A stretch of 64,000 nt of DNA from Geodermatophilus marinus. GTDB taxonomy: Bacteria; Actinomycetota; Actinomycetes; Mycobacteriales; Geodermatophilaceae. The stretch is from NCBI RefSeq assembly GCF_003428645.1, contig NZ_QVQH01000008.1, forward strand, positions 62,001-126,000. The letters are read 5' to 3'. Within the stretch, counting starts at the first letter, position 1; every line of letters begins with the position of its first letter. Below are positions 17,163 to 25,745 of this stretch, one piece after another. The notes beneath the pieces are model-generated. The model saw only the letters and a list, made by a program, of their open reading frames with translations, was not told the origin of the DNA and ran no database searches. The position numbers and the translations under genes were made by a program.

Positions 17163-17627
17163 TCAGGGGAGGAGGGCGGCGACCCGGACCAGCGAGGCCT
17201 CGAACCCCGGGTGCAGCGGCACCGACACCAGGTCGGCGACCGGGATCCAGGCCACCCCGTCGCTCTCGCCGTCCAGCCGCAGGTCGGCCGCCTCGATGCG
17301 GCGCACCGGCCGGGCCAGCACCGTGGTGTAGGACCACCCGCCGTGGTCGTCGACCGATGAGGCCCCGAGCACCAGGTCGGCCGGGTCGAGGCCCAGCTCC
17401 TCCCGGACCTCGCGCAGCGCCCCGTGCTCCGGGCTCTCCCCCGCGTGCAGCGCGCCGCCGGGGGTGCCCCAGGTGCCGCCGTGGTGCGACCAGACCGCGC
17501 GGTGCTGGAGCAGCAGCTCGGGGCCGTCGTCGCCGTCCCGGTGCACGAGCAGGCCGGCCGCGCCGACCAGGCCCCAGTGCCGGTGCCCGAGGTCGCACCG
17601 CACCCAGCCGTCGGTGGAGGTGAACAC
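17163..17627 (-). CDS. Nudix hydrolase
   Basis: 154 residues. The Nudix box is complete: GGALHAGESPEHGALREVREELG matches G-x5-E-x7-REUxEExGU, with the metal-binding glutamates present. Members hydrolyse a nucleoside diphosphate linked to another moiety, such as damaged nucleotides, NADH or ADP-ribose. The N-terminal GHRHWGLVGAAGLLV and the HHGGTWGTPGG entry resemble small actinobacterial ADP-ribose or MutT-like enzymes; specificity is not predictable. The GTG start is divergent from the LOG-family gene, 68 bases away. Confidence 0.88.
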   Translation of the reverse strand: MFTSTDGWVRCDLGHRHWGLVGAAGLLVHRDGDDGPELLLQHRAVWSHHGGTWGTPGGALHAGESPEHGALREVREELGLDPADLVLGASSVDDHGGWSYTTVLARPVRRIEAADLRLDGESDGVAWIPVADLVSVPLHPGFEASLVRVAALLP

Positions 17628-17695
17628 GCCGACCAGTGAACCCCGGGTCGCGGGGGCGCGGCGGGCGCCCCGGGCGGGCGTGCCAGGCTCGGGGC

Positions 17696-18265
17696 GTGCG
17701 CGTCGCCGTCTTCACCGGGTCCCGCAGCGGGCCGCCGTCCCACCGCGCGGCCGCCGCCGCCCTCGCCGCGGACCTGGCCCGCGCCGGTGTCGGCCTGGTC
17801 TACGGCGGCGGGCGCGTCGGGCTGATGGGCGTGGTCGCCGACGCGGCGCTGGCCGCCGGCGGGGACGTCGTCGGCGTCATCCCGCAGCACCTGGTCGACG
17901 ACGAGCTGGCCCACCCGGGGCTGCCGCAGCTGGAGGTCGTCGGGTCGATGCACGAGCGCAAGGCCCGCATGGCCGAGCTGGCCGACGCCTTCGTGGCACT
18001 GCCCGGCGCGGCCGGCACCCTCGAGGAGCTGTTCGAGGCCTGGACCTGGGGGATGCTCGGGCTGCACGCCAAGCCGGTCGTGCTGGTGGACGTCGACGGG
18101 TTCTGGCAGCCGCTGCTGGACCAGGTGCAGCGCATGGTCGAGGACGGCTACCTCGACGCCCACCGCCTCGACGCGCTCGGCGTGGTGGGCAGCGCGGCGG
18201 AGCTGCTGGCCTTCGTCGAGGCCTACGAGCACCCGGAGCGCAAGTGGCAGCCCACGCCGCCGTGA
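17696..18265 (+). CDS. LOG-family (TIGR00730) phosphoribohydrolase-like protein
   Basis: 189 residues with the Rossmann-like LOG fold: GSRSGPP near the start, VYGGGRVGLMGVVADAAL at 35-52, and the catalytic MHERK segment (R88). LOG enzymes release free cytokinin-like bases from nucleoside 5'-monophosphates, and several bacterial members cleave AMP. The usual PGGxGTxxE signature reads PGAAGTLEE here, with Ala in place of the second Gly, so nucleotide binding may be altered. The GTG start has no ribosome-binding site. It is followed directly by the flavoenzyme gene. Confidence 0.85.
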   Translation: MRVAVFTGSRSGPPSHRAAAAALAADLARAGVGLVYGGGRVGLMGVVADAALAAGGDVVGVIPQHLVDDELAHPGLPQLEVVGSMHERKARMAELADAFVALPGAAGTLEELFEAWTWGMLGLHAKPVVLVDVDGFWQPLLDQVQRMVEDGYLDAHRLDALGVVGSAAELLAFVEAYEHPERKWQPTPP

Positions 18266-18290
18266 TCGTGCGCCGCTGAACCGGGCCGCC

Positions 18291-18296
18291 TAGCGT
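18291..18296 (+). promoter_or_regulatory. -10 element of a probable leaderless mRNA
   Basis: TAGCGT ends 7 bases before the GTG of the geranylgeranyl-reductase-family gene. The hexamer and spacing are the same as those before the gene at 16118. Confidence 0.5.
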
Positions 18297-18303
18297 CGGT
18301 CGG

Positions 18304-19425
18304 GTGGAGCGCTGGGACGTCGTCGTCGTCGGCGGCGGCCCGGCCGGAGCGGCCGCCGCGCTCGCGGCCCGGGCCACCGGCGCGTCCGTGCTGGTGCTCG
18401 ACCGGGCCGGCTTCCCGCGGGACAAGGTGTGCGGCGACGGGGTGGCCGCCGAGGCTCTCGACGTGCTCGCCGGCCTCGGGGTCGACCCGGCCGCGGTGGT
18501 CGCCGGCCACCCGCCGGTGCCCCGGCTGTCCCTGCGCTCGCCGCGCGGCGCGACCGTCGAGCGGGACGTCGCCCGGCCCTCGTACGTGGTCCCGCGGCTG
18601 GTGCTCGACGCGCGGCTCCTCGACGCCGCCCGCGCCCGGGGTGCGCAGGTGCGCCGGCACGCGGTGCGGCGGGTGGCGCCCGGCCCGGACGGCGTGGTCG
18701 TCGACGGCGCCCTGACCGCCGGGGTGCTCGTGGGGGCCGACGGCGCGGAGTCCGTCGTCCGCCGGGCGCTGGGGCTGGGCACCAACCGCCCCGACCGGCT
18801 GGCGGTGGCGATCCGCGGCTACGCCCCCGAGCCGCCCGGCCGGCCCGGCACCCAGGTGCTGGTCACCACCGAGCGGCGCTGGCCGGCCTACGCGTGGTCG
18901 TTCCCGATCGGCGACGGGCGGGTGAACGCCGGCTACGGCGAGCTGGTCTCCGGCGGGGCGACGCGGGCGGCGCTCCTCGAGGGCCTGGCCCGGCTGCTGC
19001 CCGGGGTCGAGCCGACGGCGCTGCGGGCGCACCGGCTGCCGCTGTCCACGGAGCGCCCGCGCCAGCCCGACGGCCGGGTGCTGCTGGCGGGGGACGCCGC
19101 CTCGCTGGTCAACCCGCTGACCGGGGAGGGGATCTTCTACGCCGTCCTCTCCGGGGCGCTGGCCGGGGCGTGCGCCCGGGAGGGGGCGGGTGCCGGGGCG
19201 CGCTACCGGTCGGCGCTGCGCCGGCGGCTGGGCCGGCACCTGCGGTCGTCGGCGGCGGCCTCGCAGCTGTCCCGGTGGCCGGCGCTCATGGACGCCGCCG
19301 TCCGCGCCGCCGCGGCCGACCGGCGGGTGTTCGACGACGTCGTCGCCCTCGGGCTCGCCGACGGCCGGCTCACCGCGCGGGCGCTGGCCGGGACGGTCCG
19401 CGGCCTCGCGTCCCCGGGCCGGTGA
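18304..19425 (+). CDS. Geranylgeranyl-reductase-family FAD oxidoreductase
   Basis: 373 residues. The N-terminal FAD motif VVVVGGGPAGAAAALAAR, then DKVCGDGV, VGADGAES, and the second FAD motif LLAGDAASLVNPLTGEGI are all intact. The family saturates isoprenoid chains: chlorophyll and archaeal lipid geranylgeranyl groups, or menaquinone side chains by MenJ in mycobacteria. The presence of menB nearby makes a menaquinone-reductase role plausible, but MenJ identity cannot be shown here. The GTG start lies 7 bases after TAGCGT, suggesting leaderless translation. The downstream App1-PLD gene starts 51 bases later and may share the transcript. Confidence 0.85.
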   Translation: MERWDVVVVGGGPAGAAAALAARATGASVLVLDRAGFPRDKVCGDGVAAEALDVLAGLGVDPAAVVAGHPPVPRLSLRSPRGATVERDVARPSYVVPRLVLDARLLDAARARGAQVRRHAVRRVAPGPDGVVVDGALTAGVLVGADGAESVVRRALGLGTNRPDRLAVAIRGYAPEPPGRPGTQVLVTTERRWPAYAWSFPIGDGRVNAGYGELVSGGATRAALLEGLARLLPGVEPTALRAHRLPLSTERPRQPDGRVLLAGDAASLVNPLTGEGIFYAVLSGALAGACAREGAGAGARYRSALRRRLGRHLRSSAAASQLSRWPALMDAAVRAAAADRRVFDDVVALGLADGRLTARALAGTVRGLASPGR

Positions 19426-19476
19426 CCAGCGCCGGAGCGGTGGCCCCGCGGCCGCAGGGCGAGTAGGACGGTCCAG

Positions 19477-22146
19477 GTGACCACCGCCCGGCCGAGCCGC
19501 GTACCGGGAGGCGACGCCCCGCAGGGCGCCGCCCCGGGGAGCGCGCCCCCACCCGCCCGCCGGCTGCTCGTGCTGGCCAACCGGCTCGGCACGGCCGTCC
19601 GCGAGGGCTCGGCCGCGGTGGCCCGGCGCAGCGGCTGGACGACGGCGGCCCTCGCCTTCCCCGGCTACGGCGCCTCGGGCCGGGCCCGCGTGCTCGGCCG
19701 GCTGCTGCTGGCCCCGCCCGCCACCGACCCGGGCACGCGCCGCGACGTGCCCGGCTGGCGGCGGCTGCTCACCCTGGAGGAGCCGGGCGGGGCGGTGGAG
19801 GTCGACCTCGGCGGCACGCGCACCCGGGTCCGCGCCGACCGGGCCGGGCTGCTCGACGTCACCGTCGACGCCCACCTGCCCCCGGGCCCGGCGCGCGCCC
19901 TGCTGCACGTCGAGGGGCGCCCGCCGGTGCCCGCGCCGGTGCACGTGGCCGCGCCGGAGGCGGCCCGCGGCGTCGTCTGCGACGTCGACGACACGGTGTG
20001 GGTCACCGGGCTGCGGCACCCGCTGCGCGCCGCCTGGCGGACGTTCGCCCGCAGCGGCGCCGGCCGGCGGCCGGTCTCGGGGATGGCCGGGCTGCTCAAC
20101 CGCCTCCTCGAGGGCGAGCCGGACCCGCCGGTGGTCTACCTGAGCAACGGCCCGTGGAACCTGGCCGGCGTGATCAGCCGCTTCCTGGCCCGGCACGAGT
20201 TCCCCGCCGGGGCGCTGCTCATGACCGACTGGGGCATCAGCCCCACGGCCTGGTTCCGCAGCGGGAAGGCGCACAAGCGGGCCGAGCTCGAGCGGCTGGC
20301 CGCCGACCTGCCGGACGTCCGCTGGGTGCTCGTCGGGGACGACGGCGAGCACGACCCCGAGATCTACGCCGACTTCGCGCGGCGGCACCCCGACCGGGTG
20401 GTCGCCATCGCGCTGCGCACCGTCGCGCCGCCCGGAACGCCCGAGCCGGCCCCGCGGATCGGGGACCGGGTGGGCGAGGTGCCGGTGGTCGCGGCCCCCG
20501 ACGGGTCCGACCTCTACGCCCGGCTGCACGCCGTCCTCGACGGGCCGGAACCGGGGACGGAGCGCACCGGCCCCGAGGCCTGGTTCCTCAGCGCCGAGGA
20601 GCGGGGCAACGACGCCACCCGGCTGCGGGCCTGGACCGAGGGCAACGCGGTGCGGGCGCTGGTCGACGGCCGCAGCTACTTCCCCGTGCTGCTCGACGCG
20701 CTGGAGGGCGCCGCCGACGGCGACCTGGTCTTCTTCGCCGACTGGCGCGGCGACCCGGACGAGCAGCTGGTCGACGACGGCCCGCGGCTCGGCGAGATCC
20801 TGTCGCGGGCCGCGCGGCGGGGCGCGCTGGTCAAGGGGCTGGTCTGGCGCTCGCACCTGGACCGCTTCCAGTTCTCCGCCGCGCAGAACCGGGACCTCTC
20901 CGAGGACGTCAACGACGACGGCGGGGAGGTGCTGCTCGACCAGCGGGTGCGGCCGATGGGCAGCCACCACCAGAAGTTCGTCGTCGTCCGGCACGCCGAC
21001 GACCCCCGGCGGGACGTCGCCTTCCTGGGCGGGATCGACCTCGGCCACAGCCGGCGCGACGACGCCGACCACGGCGGGGACCCGCAGACCCAGCCCTTTG
21101 CCGACCCCTACGGCGGCAGCCCGGCCTGGCACGACGTGCAGGTGCAGGTCCAGGGGCCGGCCGTGCGGGAGGTGGAGGACGTCTTCCGCGAGCGCTGGGA
21201 GGACCCGGCCGCCCTGACCCGGCTGCCGTGGCAGGCGCTGCCGGACATGCTGCGCCGGCTGGACCGCGAGCCCTCGCACCTGCCCGAGCCGCGACCGGAC
21301 CCGCCGGCCGCGGGGAGCTGCGCGGTCCAGCTGCTGCGCACCTACCCCAACCGCTGGCCGGGCTACCCGTTCGCCCCCGACGGGGAGCGCAGCGCCGCCC
21401 GCGGCTACGCCAAGGCGCTGCGGCGGGCCCGCCGGCTGGTCTACGTCGAGGACCAGTACCTGTGGTCCATCGACGTGGCCCGGGTGTTCGCCGAGGCCCT
21501 GCGCGCGCAGCCGCGGCTGCACCTGGTCGCCGTCGTCCCCCGCTTCCCCGACCAGGACGGGCGCTTCAGCGTCCCCGCGGTGATGCTCGGGCACGCCGAG
21601 GCGCTGGAGATGGTGCGGGAGGCCGGCGGGGACCGGGTGCAGGTCTTCGACGTCGAGAACCGGGACGGCGAGCCGGTGTACGTGCACGCCAAGGTCTGCG
21701 TGGTCGACGACGTGTGGGCCGCCGTCGGCAGCGACAACTTCAACCGCCGGTCCTGGACCCACGACTCGGAGCTGACCGCCGCGGTGCTCGACGCCGCCCG
21801 CGACGAGCGAGCGCCGGCCGACCCCGCCGGGCTCGGCGACGGGGCGCGGGTGTTCGCCCGCGAGCTGCGGCTGCGCCTGCTGCGCGAGCACCTCGACCGC
21901 GCCGACGGGGACGACGCCGACCTGCTCGACCCGGACTCCGCCGTCGCGGCGCTGCGGGCCTCCGCGGACGCCCTGGACACCTGGCACGCCGGCGGGCGCA
22001 CCGGCCCCCGCCCGCCCGGCCGGCTGCGGCCGCACCGGGTGCAGCCGCCACCGCGCTGGCAGCGGCTCTTCGCCGCCCCGGCCTACCGCCTGGTGTTCGA
22101 CCCCGACGGCCGGCCGCCGCGGATGAAGCTGCGCCGCACGATGTGA
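19477..22146 (+). CDS. App1 phosphatidate phosphatase - phospholipase D fusion
   Basis: 889 residues combining two lipid enzymes. Residues about 25-335 are an App1 domain: CDVDDTVWVTG (HAD nucleophile Asp) near 168, VVYLSNGPWNLAGVI, and the acidic VGDDGEHDPEIY motif. Residues about 360-830 are phospholipase D with two HxK sites, SHHQKFVVVRHADD near 495 and HAKVCVVDDVWAAVGSDN near 736. The first has extra residues before its Asp. PLD would make phosphatidate and App1 would dephosphorylate it to diacylglycerol, so one chain may run consecutive steps. There is no signal peptide. The GTG start follows an AGGACGG stretch. The order App1 then PLD is inferred from motifs only. Confidence 0.85.
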   Translation: MTTARPSRVPGGDAPQGAAPGSAPPPARRLLVLANRLGTAVREGSAAVARRSGWTTAALAFPGYGASGRARVLGRLLLAPPATDPGTRRDVPGWRRLLTLEEPGGAVEVDLGGTRTRVRADRAGLLDVTVDAHLPPGPARALLHVEGRPPVPAPVHVAAPEAARGVVCDVDDTVWVTGLRHPLRAAWRTFARSGAGRRPVSGMAGLLNRLLEGEPDPPVVYLSNGPWNLAGVISRFLARHEFPAGALLMTDWGISPTAWFRSGKAHKRAELERLAADLPDVRWVLVGDDGEHDPEIYADFARRHPDRVVAIALRTVAPPGTPEPAPRIGDRVGEVPVVAAPDGSDLYARLHAVLDGPEPGTERTGPEAWFLSAEERGNDATRLRAWTEGNAVRALVDGRSYFPVLLDALEGAADGDLVFFADWRGDPDEQLVDDGPRLGEILSRAARRGALVKGLVWRSHLDRFQFSAAQNRDLSEDVNDDGGEVLLDQRVRPMGSHHQKFVVVRHADDPRRDVAFLGGIDLGHSRRDDADHGGDPQTQPFADPYGGSPAWHDVQVQVQGPAVREVEDVFRERWEDPAALTRLPWQALPDMLRRLDREPSHLPEPRPDPPAAGSCAVQLLRTYPNRWPGYPFAPDGERSAARGYAKALRRARRLVYVEDQYLWSIDVARVFAEALRAQPRLHLVAVVPRFPDQDGRFSVPAVMLGHAEALEMVREAGGDRVQVFDVENRDGEPVYVHAKVCVVDDVWAAVGSDNFNRRSWTHDSELTAAVLDAARDERAPADPAGLGDGARVFARELRLRLLREHLDRADGDDADLLDPDSAVAALRASADALDTWHAGGRTGPRPPGRLRPHRVQPPPRWQRLFAAPAYRLVFDPDGRPPRMKLRRTM

Positions 22147-22156
22147 CCCGCCGGCC

Positions 22157-22201
22157 GGGTCCTGCTGGGCCGGGTCCTGCTGGGCCGGGTCCTGCTGGGC
22201 C
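22157..22201. repeat. 15-bp tandem repeat
   Basis: Three copies of GGGTCCTGCTGGGCC follow the App1-PLD stop codon. They could form part of the gene's 3' untranslated region; no terminator hairpin is evident within them. Confidence 0.75.
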
Positions 22202-22258
22202 GCGGCTGCGGCGGCTGCGGGTCCCTGGGCCCGGCCGCCGCGCGGGAGGCCGCGGAGA

Positions 22259-22307
22259 AGGAAACCATGCCGGCGTCCAGCAGCCCGTGACGGGGGCATG
22301 GCTTCCT
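22259..22307. repeat. 49-bp palindromic repeat family B, copy 1
   Basis: Starts AGGAAACCATGCC and ends GGCATGGCTTCCT, with CGTCCAGC in the middle. It forms a hairpin between the convergent App1-PLD and GerMN lipoprotein genes. A second element of exactly 49 bp with the same ends and the same central CGTCCAGC lies at 47333-47381; the stem sequence differs but stays self-complementary. Confidence 0.7.
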
Positions 22308-22351
22308 GTCCCTCGCACACCGGGGGCGTCCCGCGCGCCGGGGACCTCACG

Positions 22352-23035
22352 TCAGGAGGGCGGCGCGGGGACCGACGGCGCGGGGCTCGCCGGGGCGGGG
22401 ATCTCCGCGACGGGGGTCTGCTCGACGGGGGTCAGGAACTCCGTGTAGTCGACCGCGGTGAGCGGGTCGGCGGTCAGCTCGCCCGACGGCAGCGGCGCCT
22501 CGACGCGCTCGCCGTCCACGGTGAGCACGACCGAGGAGATCCCGGCCACGCTGGTCGCGGTGAGCACCACCTGGGCCACCGCCCGCCGGCCCGCCGTGCC
22601 CGAGGGGACCTGCTCCGAGCCGCTGAGGTCGATGGTCGCCGTCCCGCCGGAGACCTCGACGACGTCGAGCTCGACCTCGGGTGGCAGCGCGGTGGACAGC
22701 TGCGCGTCCCGCTCCGTGCTCGTCGGGCCGGCGGCCAGCTCGTCGAGGACCGACTCCAGCCGGTCGGGCAGCGCCCCGGCGAGCACCTCCCGGCCGCGGG
22801 GGACGAGGTGGTCCCCGGCGGCGAGCAGGTACACCTCGGGGACGCCGGGCGCGGGGGTGGGCGAGGTGCTCGGGGCCGGCTCGGTCGTGGGCGTGGCCAG
22901 CCCGAAGGGCACGTCGGAGGCCGGGATCGGCTCGGCCGGGTCGCCGGTGGGCACCCCGCAGCCGGTCAGCAGCACCAGCGACGAGGCCGCGGGGAGGGCC
23001 ACCGCACCGACCCAGCGCCGGTGACGTGCGGTCAC
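22352..23035 (-). CDS. GerMN-domain lipoprotein (LpqB-like, short)
   Basis: 227 residues. A lipoprotein signal ends in the lipobox LLTGC (Cys26). After a Pro/Thr-rich linker, a GerMN domain follows (VYLLAAGDHLVPRGREV, RLESVLDELAAGPT, VELDVVEVSGGTATIDLSG, AVAQVVLTATSVAGISSVVLTVDGE). In mycobacteria LpqB is the third gene of mtrA-mtrB-lpqB and tunes the kinase, but LpqB also carries a long beta-propeller that is missing here. The GTG start overlaps the kinase stop (GTGA), so it is translated with the kinase. It probably sits on the outer face of the membrane and affects sensing by that kinase. Confidence 0.85.
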   Translation of the reverse strand: MTARHRRWVGAVALPAASSLVLLTGCGVPTGDPAEPIPASDVPFGLATPTTEPAPSTSPTPAPGVPEVYLLAAGDHLVPRGREVLAGALPDRLESVLDELAAGPTSTERDAQLSTALPPEVELDVVEVSGGTATIDLSGSEQVPSGTAGRRAVAQVVLTATSVAGISSVVLTVDGERVEAPLPSGELTADPLTAVDYTEFLTPVEQTPVAEIPAPASPAPSVPAPPS

Positions 23036-24513
23036 GGGGTCCCCCTGCGGGTGCTCCCCGCCGGGGCGACCGGCTCGGCCTCCCCGCCGCGCGCCGCACC
23101 GGGCGCGCCACCGGACGGCGAGCCCTCGCCCGCCGGCCCGCCGACGGGGGCGGCCGGCACCGACAGGTTGAACCGTGCCCCGCCTCCCGGTGCCTCGCTC
23201 ACCCACGCGGCGCCGCCGTGCCGGGCCGCGGTCTCCGCGACGATGGCCAGGCCGAGCCCGGCACCGGGCAGCGAGCCGCGCGCGGCGCCGGTCCCGCGGG
23301 CGAAGCGCTCGAACACCCGCTCCCGGTCCTCGAGCGCGACCCCGGGGCCGGCGTCGTCCACGCCGGCCACGACCGTGTCCCCGGTGCGGCGCACCACCAC
23401 CGCGACCGCGCCGCCGGCGTGCCGGTCGGCGTTGTCGAGCAGGTTGCGCAGGGCGCGCTCCAGGGCGGTCTTGTCGCCGAGGACGGTGGTGTCCTCCCCC
23501 GCCTCGGCCCGCAGCAGGTCGGGGTCCCGGCCGGTGGCCGCCAGGAGCTCCCGGGCCAGCGCCGCCACCGACACCGGGGTGCCGGCGGACGGGTCGGGGG
23601 CGCCGTCGATGCGGGCGAGCTCCAGCAGGTCGTCGAGCATGTGCCGGAACCGGTCGAGCTCGCGCTCCACCAGCGCCAGCGCCTGGTCGGCCCGCGGGCT
23701 GAGCTCCGCACGCCGTGCGCCGAGCACCTCGACGCTGGTGACCACGCTGGTCAGCGGGCTGCGCAGCTCGTGGCTGACGTCGCCGACGAACCGGGCATCG
23801 CGCTCGATGCGGGCCGACAGGGCGTCGACCATGCTGTTGAACGCCGCGACGATGCCGACCAGGTCGGGGTCCTCGGTGGGCGGCAGCCGGGTGGTCAGCT
23901 CGCCGCCGGCGATGCGGGTCGCGGCGCCGGCCACCTGCTCCAGCGGCGTGACCGCGCGCCGGCTGGCCCACACCCCGAAGGCCGCGCCGGCGGCGGTCGC
24001 GACGAGCGCACCGGCGCCGAGGACGGCGGCCAGCGTCCGCAGCACCTGCTGCAGCTCGGTCAACCGGGTGACCTCGTAGAACTCGACGTCGGCCGAGGCG
24101 ACGGGGACGCCGACCAGCAGCGCCGGCACGCCCCCGATCTCCACCCGCGCGGTGCCGGCCGACCCGTCCTCGACCAGCGCCTGCAGGGACGTGGGCACGT
24201 CCCGGGCGCCGACGTCCAGGCTGGTGGAGTACCAGGAGTCGCCGCTGCGGACGACGACGTCCGCCCCGCCGGAGGGCACCTGCTCGGTGAGCACGTCGCC
24301 CACCTCGGTCCCGGCGGTGGCCAGCCGGCTGGCCAGCACGTTGGCGTCGGCGAACGCCTGCCGGGTCAGCGAGCGCTCGCGCTGGTCGACCAGGTAGCCG
24401 CGGGCCAGCAGCCAGGTGGTGGTCACCAGCACGGCGGAGACGAGCAGGGTGCCGACGGCGAACCCCAGCACGATCCGCGCCCGCAGCCCCCGCGCCCGCA
24501 GGGACTCGGTCAC
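23032..24513 (-). CDS. Two-component sensor histidine kinase
   Basis: 493 residues. A first membrane helix (residues about 13-37), an extracytoplasmic sensor of about 125 residues, a second helix (about 162-184), HAMP, then HisKA with the phospho-accepting His near 248 (FVGDVSHELRSPLT) and an HATPase with NLLDNADRH, DDAGPGV, FERFARG and GAGLGLAIV. All ATP-binding boxes are intact. The ATG start overlaps the response regulator stop (ATGA). Gene order regulator - kinase - GerMN lipoprotein resembles MtrA-MtrB-LpqB, and also CseB-CseC with lipoprotein CseA. The long Gly/Ala-rich C-terminal tail is unusual but probably neutral. Confidence 0.9.
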   Translation of the reverse strand: MTESLRARGLRARIVLGFAVGTLLVSAVLVTTTWLLARGYLVDQRERSLTRQAFADANVLASRLATAGTEVGDVLTEQVPSGGADVVVRSGDSWYSTSLDVGARDVPTSLQALVEDGSAGTARVEIGGVPALLVGVPVASADVEFYEVTRLTELQQVLRTLAAVLGAGALVATAAGAAFGVWASRRAVTPLEQVAGAATRIAGGELTTRLPPTEDPDLVGIVAAFNSMVDALSARIERDARFVGDVSHELRSPLTSVVTSVEVLGARRAELSPRADQALALVERELDRFRHMLDDLLELARIDGAPDPSAGTPVSVAALARELLAATGRDPDLLRAEAGEDTTVLGDKTALERALRNLLDNADRHAGGAVAVVVRRTGDTVVAGVDDAGPGVALEDRERVFERFARGTGAARGSLPGAGLGLAIVAETAARHGGAAWVSEAPGGGARFNLSVPAAPVGGPAGEGSPSGGAPGAARGGEAEPVAPAGSTRRGTP

Positions 24514-25232
24514 TGCGGGTCCAGGCGGTAGCCCAGCCCCCGCACGGTCACCACCAGCCGGGGGGAGCCGGGGTCGAGCTCGACCTTCGTGCGCAGCCGG
24601 CGGATGTGGACGTCGACGATCCGCTCGTCACCGAAGAAGCCGTGCTCCCAGACCCGCTCGAGCAGGGCCTGGCGGCTGAACACCCGCCCCGGGGCGGCGG
24701 CGAGCTCGCACAGCAGCCGGAACTCGGTGAGCGTGAGGGGCACCTGCTCGTCGCCGCGGTGCACCGTGCCCCGCTGCTCGCGCAGCACCAGCGGCGCCGC
24801 GGGGTGCGCGTCGAGCACGACCTCGTCGGGCGGGACGTCGGGCGCCGCGCCGCCGCCGGCCCGGGCCCGGCGGCGCAGGGCACGCAGCCGGGCGGTGATC
24901 TCCTTGACCTGGAAGGGCTTGGTCACGTAGTCGTCGGCGCCGGCCTCCAGGGCGGCGACGATGTCGTGGGTGTCGGCGCGGGCGCTGACCACGATGATCG
25001 GCAGGTCGTGCTCGCGGCGGACCTCGCGGATGACCGCGAAGCCGTCGGTGGAGCCCAGCATCAGGTCGACGACCATCACGTCGGGCGCGGCGACGGCGAC
25101 CTGGGCGATCGCGTCTTCCCCCGTGGCCGCCTCGGCCACGTCGTAGCCCTCGTCCTCCAGCGCCCAGCGCAGGGCAGTGCGGATCGGGTCGTCGTCCTCG
25201 ACGACCAGCAGGCGGGGTGGCACCCGGATCAT
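24510..25232 (-). CDS. OmpR-family response regulator
   Basis: 240 residues. The receiver domain has the acidic pocket (VVEDDDP), phospho-acceptor Asp56 (VMVVDLMLG), the conserved Ser/Thr region (IIVVSAR) and Lys105 (TKPF). The C-terminal winged helix contains LTLTEFRLLCELAAAPGRVFSRQALLERVW and a recognition helix VDVHIRRLRTKVE. It is first in the three-gene operon with its kinase and lipoprotein. Upstream, the divergent spacer holds two copies of TTGCGAT (minus strand) about 23 bases apart. OmpR-family proteins bind direct repeats, so these may be an autoregulatory site, but this is only a suggestion. Confidence 0.92.
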   Translation of the reverse strand: MIRVPPRLLVVEDDDPIRTALRWALEDEGYDVAEAATGEDAIAQVAVAAPDVMVVDLMLGSTDGFAVIREVRREHDLPIIVVSARADTHDIVAALEAGADDYVTKPFQVKEITARLRALRRRARAGGGAAPDVPPDEVVLDAHPAAPLVLREQRGTVHRGDEQVPLTLTEFRLLCELAAAPGRVFSRQALLERVWEHGFFGDERIVDVHIRRLRTKVELDPGSPRLVVTVRGLGYRLDPQ

Positions 25233-25367
25233 GCTGCCACCGCGGCCTTCCCCGACGCGCTTCCGTCATGGGATCGCAAAGCAACTCCAAGAGGTATCGC
25301 AACGTCCCCCACCGAGTCTGTCAGTACCCGCTCACAGGATCCGGTCACCGACTCCAGGAGGACACCG

Positions 25368-25712
25368 ATGACCACTGCCGCCCGCACCCGGGCCGAGGTC
25401 GAGACGCGCGGCGACGTGGTGACCGTCCACCTCGACGACGCGATGCTCGCCGACGGTCTGGCGGACGTGCGGTGGCTGCTGCACGACGCGCTGCTCGCCG
25501 GCGCGCGGCGGCTGGTCGTCGACCTCACCGGGGTGGCCCATCTGTCGAGTTCCGCGGTGGCGAGCTTCCTGTGGGCGCACCGCACCTGCCGCGCCCGCGG
25601 CGGGGCGGTGGTGCTGCGCGGCGCCAACCGGCGCACCGAGGACCTCCTGCACCGCACCGGCCTGTGGCGTGTGATGCAACTGGAGCCCGCACCGGGCAGA
25701 GCCGTCGCGTGA
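25368..25712 (+). CDS. STAS-domain protein (anti-sigma factor antagonist-like)
   Basis: 114 residues covering one STAS domain (VVTVHLDDAMLADGLADVRWLL, ARRLVVDLTGVAHLSSSAVASFLWAHRTCR, GAVVLRGANRRTEDLLHRTGLWRVM). In classic antagonists the phosphorylated serine lies in a DSSG-like stretch; here it reads LSSSAV, so a serine remains but the acidic residue before it is lost. The ATG has CAGGAGGA upstream. It is the first gene of a small + strand cluster (STAS, membrane peptide, STAS). No anti-sigma kinase is nearby, so its partner is unknown. Confidence 0.82.
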   Translation: MTTAARTRAEVETRGDVVTVHLDDAMLADGLADVRWLLHDALLAGARRLVVDLTGVAHLSSSAVASFLWAHRTCRARGGAVVLRGANRRTEDLLHRTGLWRVMQLEPAPGRAVA

Positions 25713-25745
25713 GCACCGAACCCTCCCCGTCCACGGAGGTGGACC

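Noticed and set aside
18223-22350. A minus-strand open frame of 1375 codons
   Set aside because: It is the antisense shadow of the flavoenzyme and App1-PLD genes; its translation is low-complexity Arg/Gly/Pro/Val without motifs, as expected in very GC-rich DNA.
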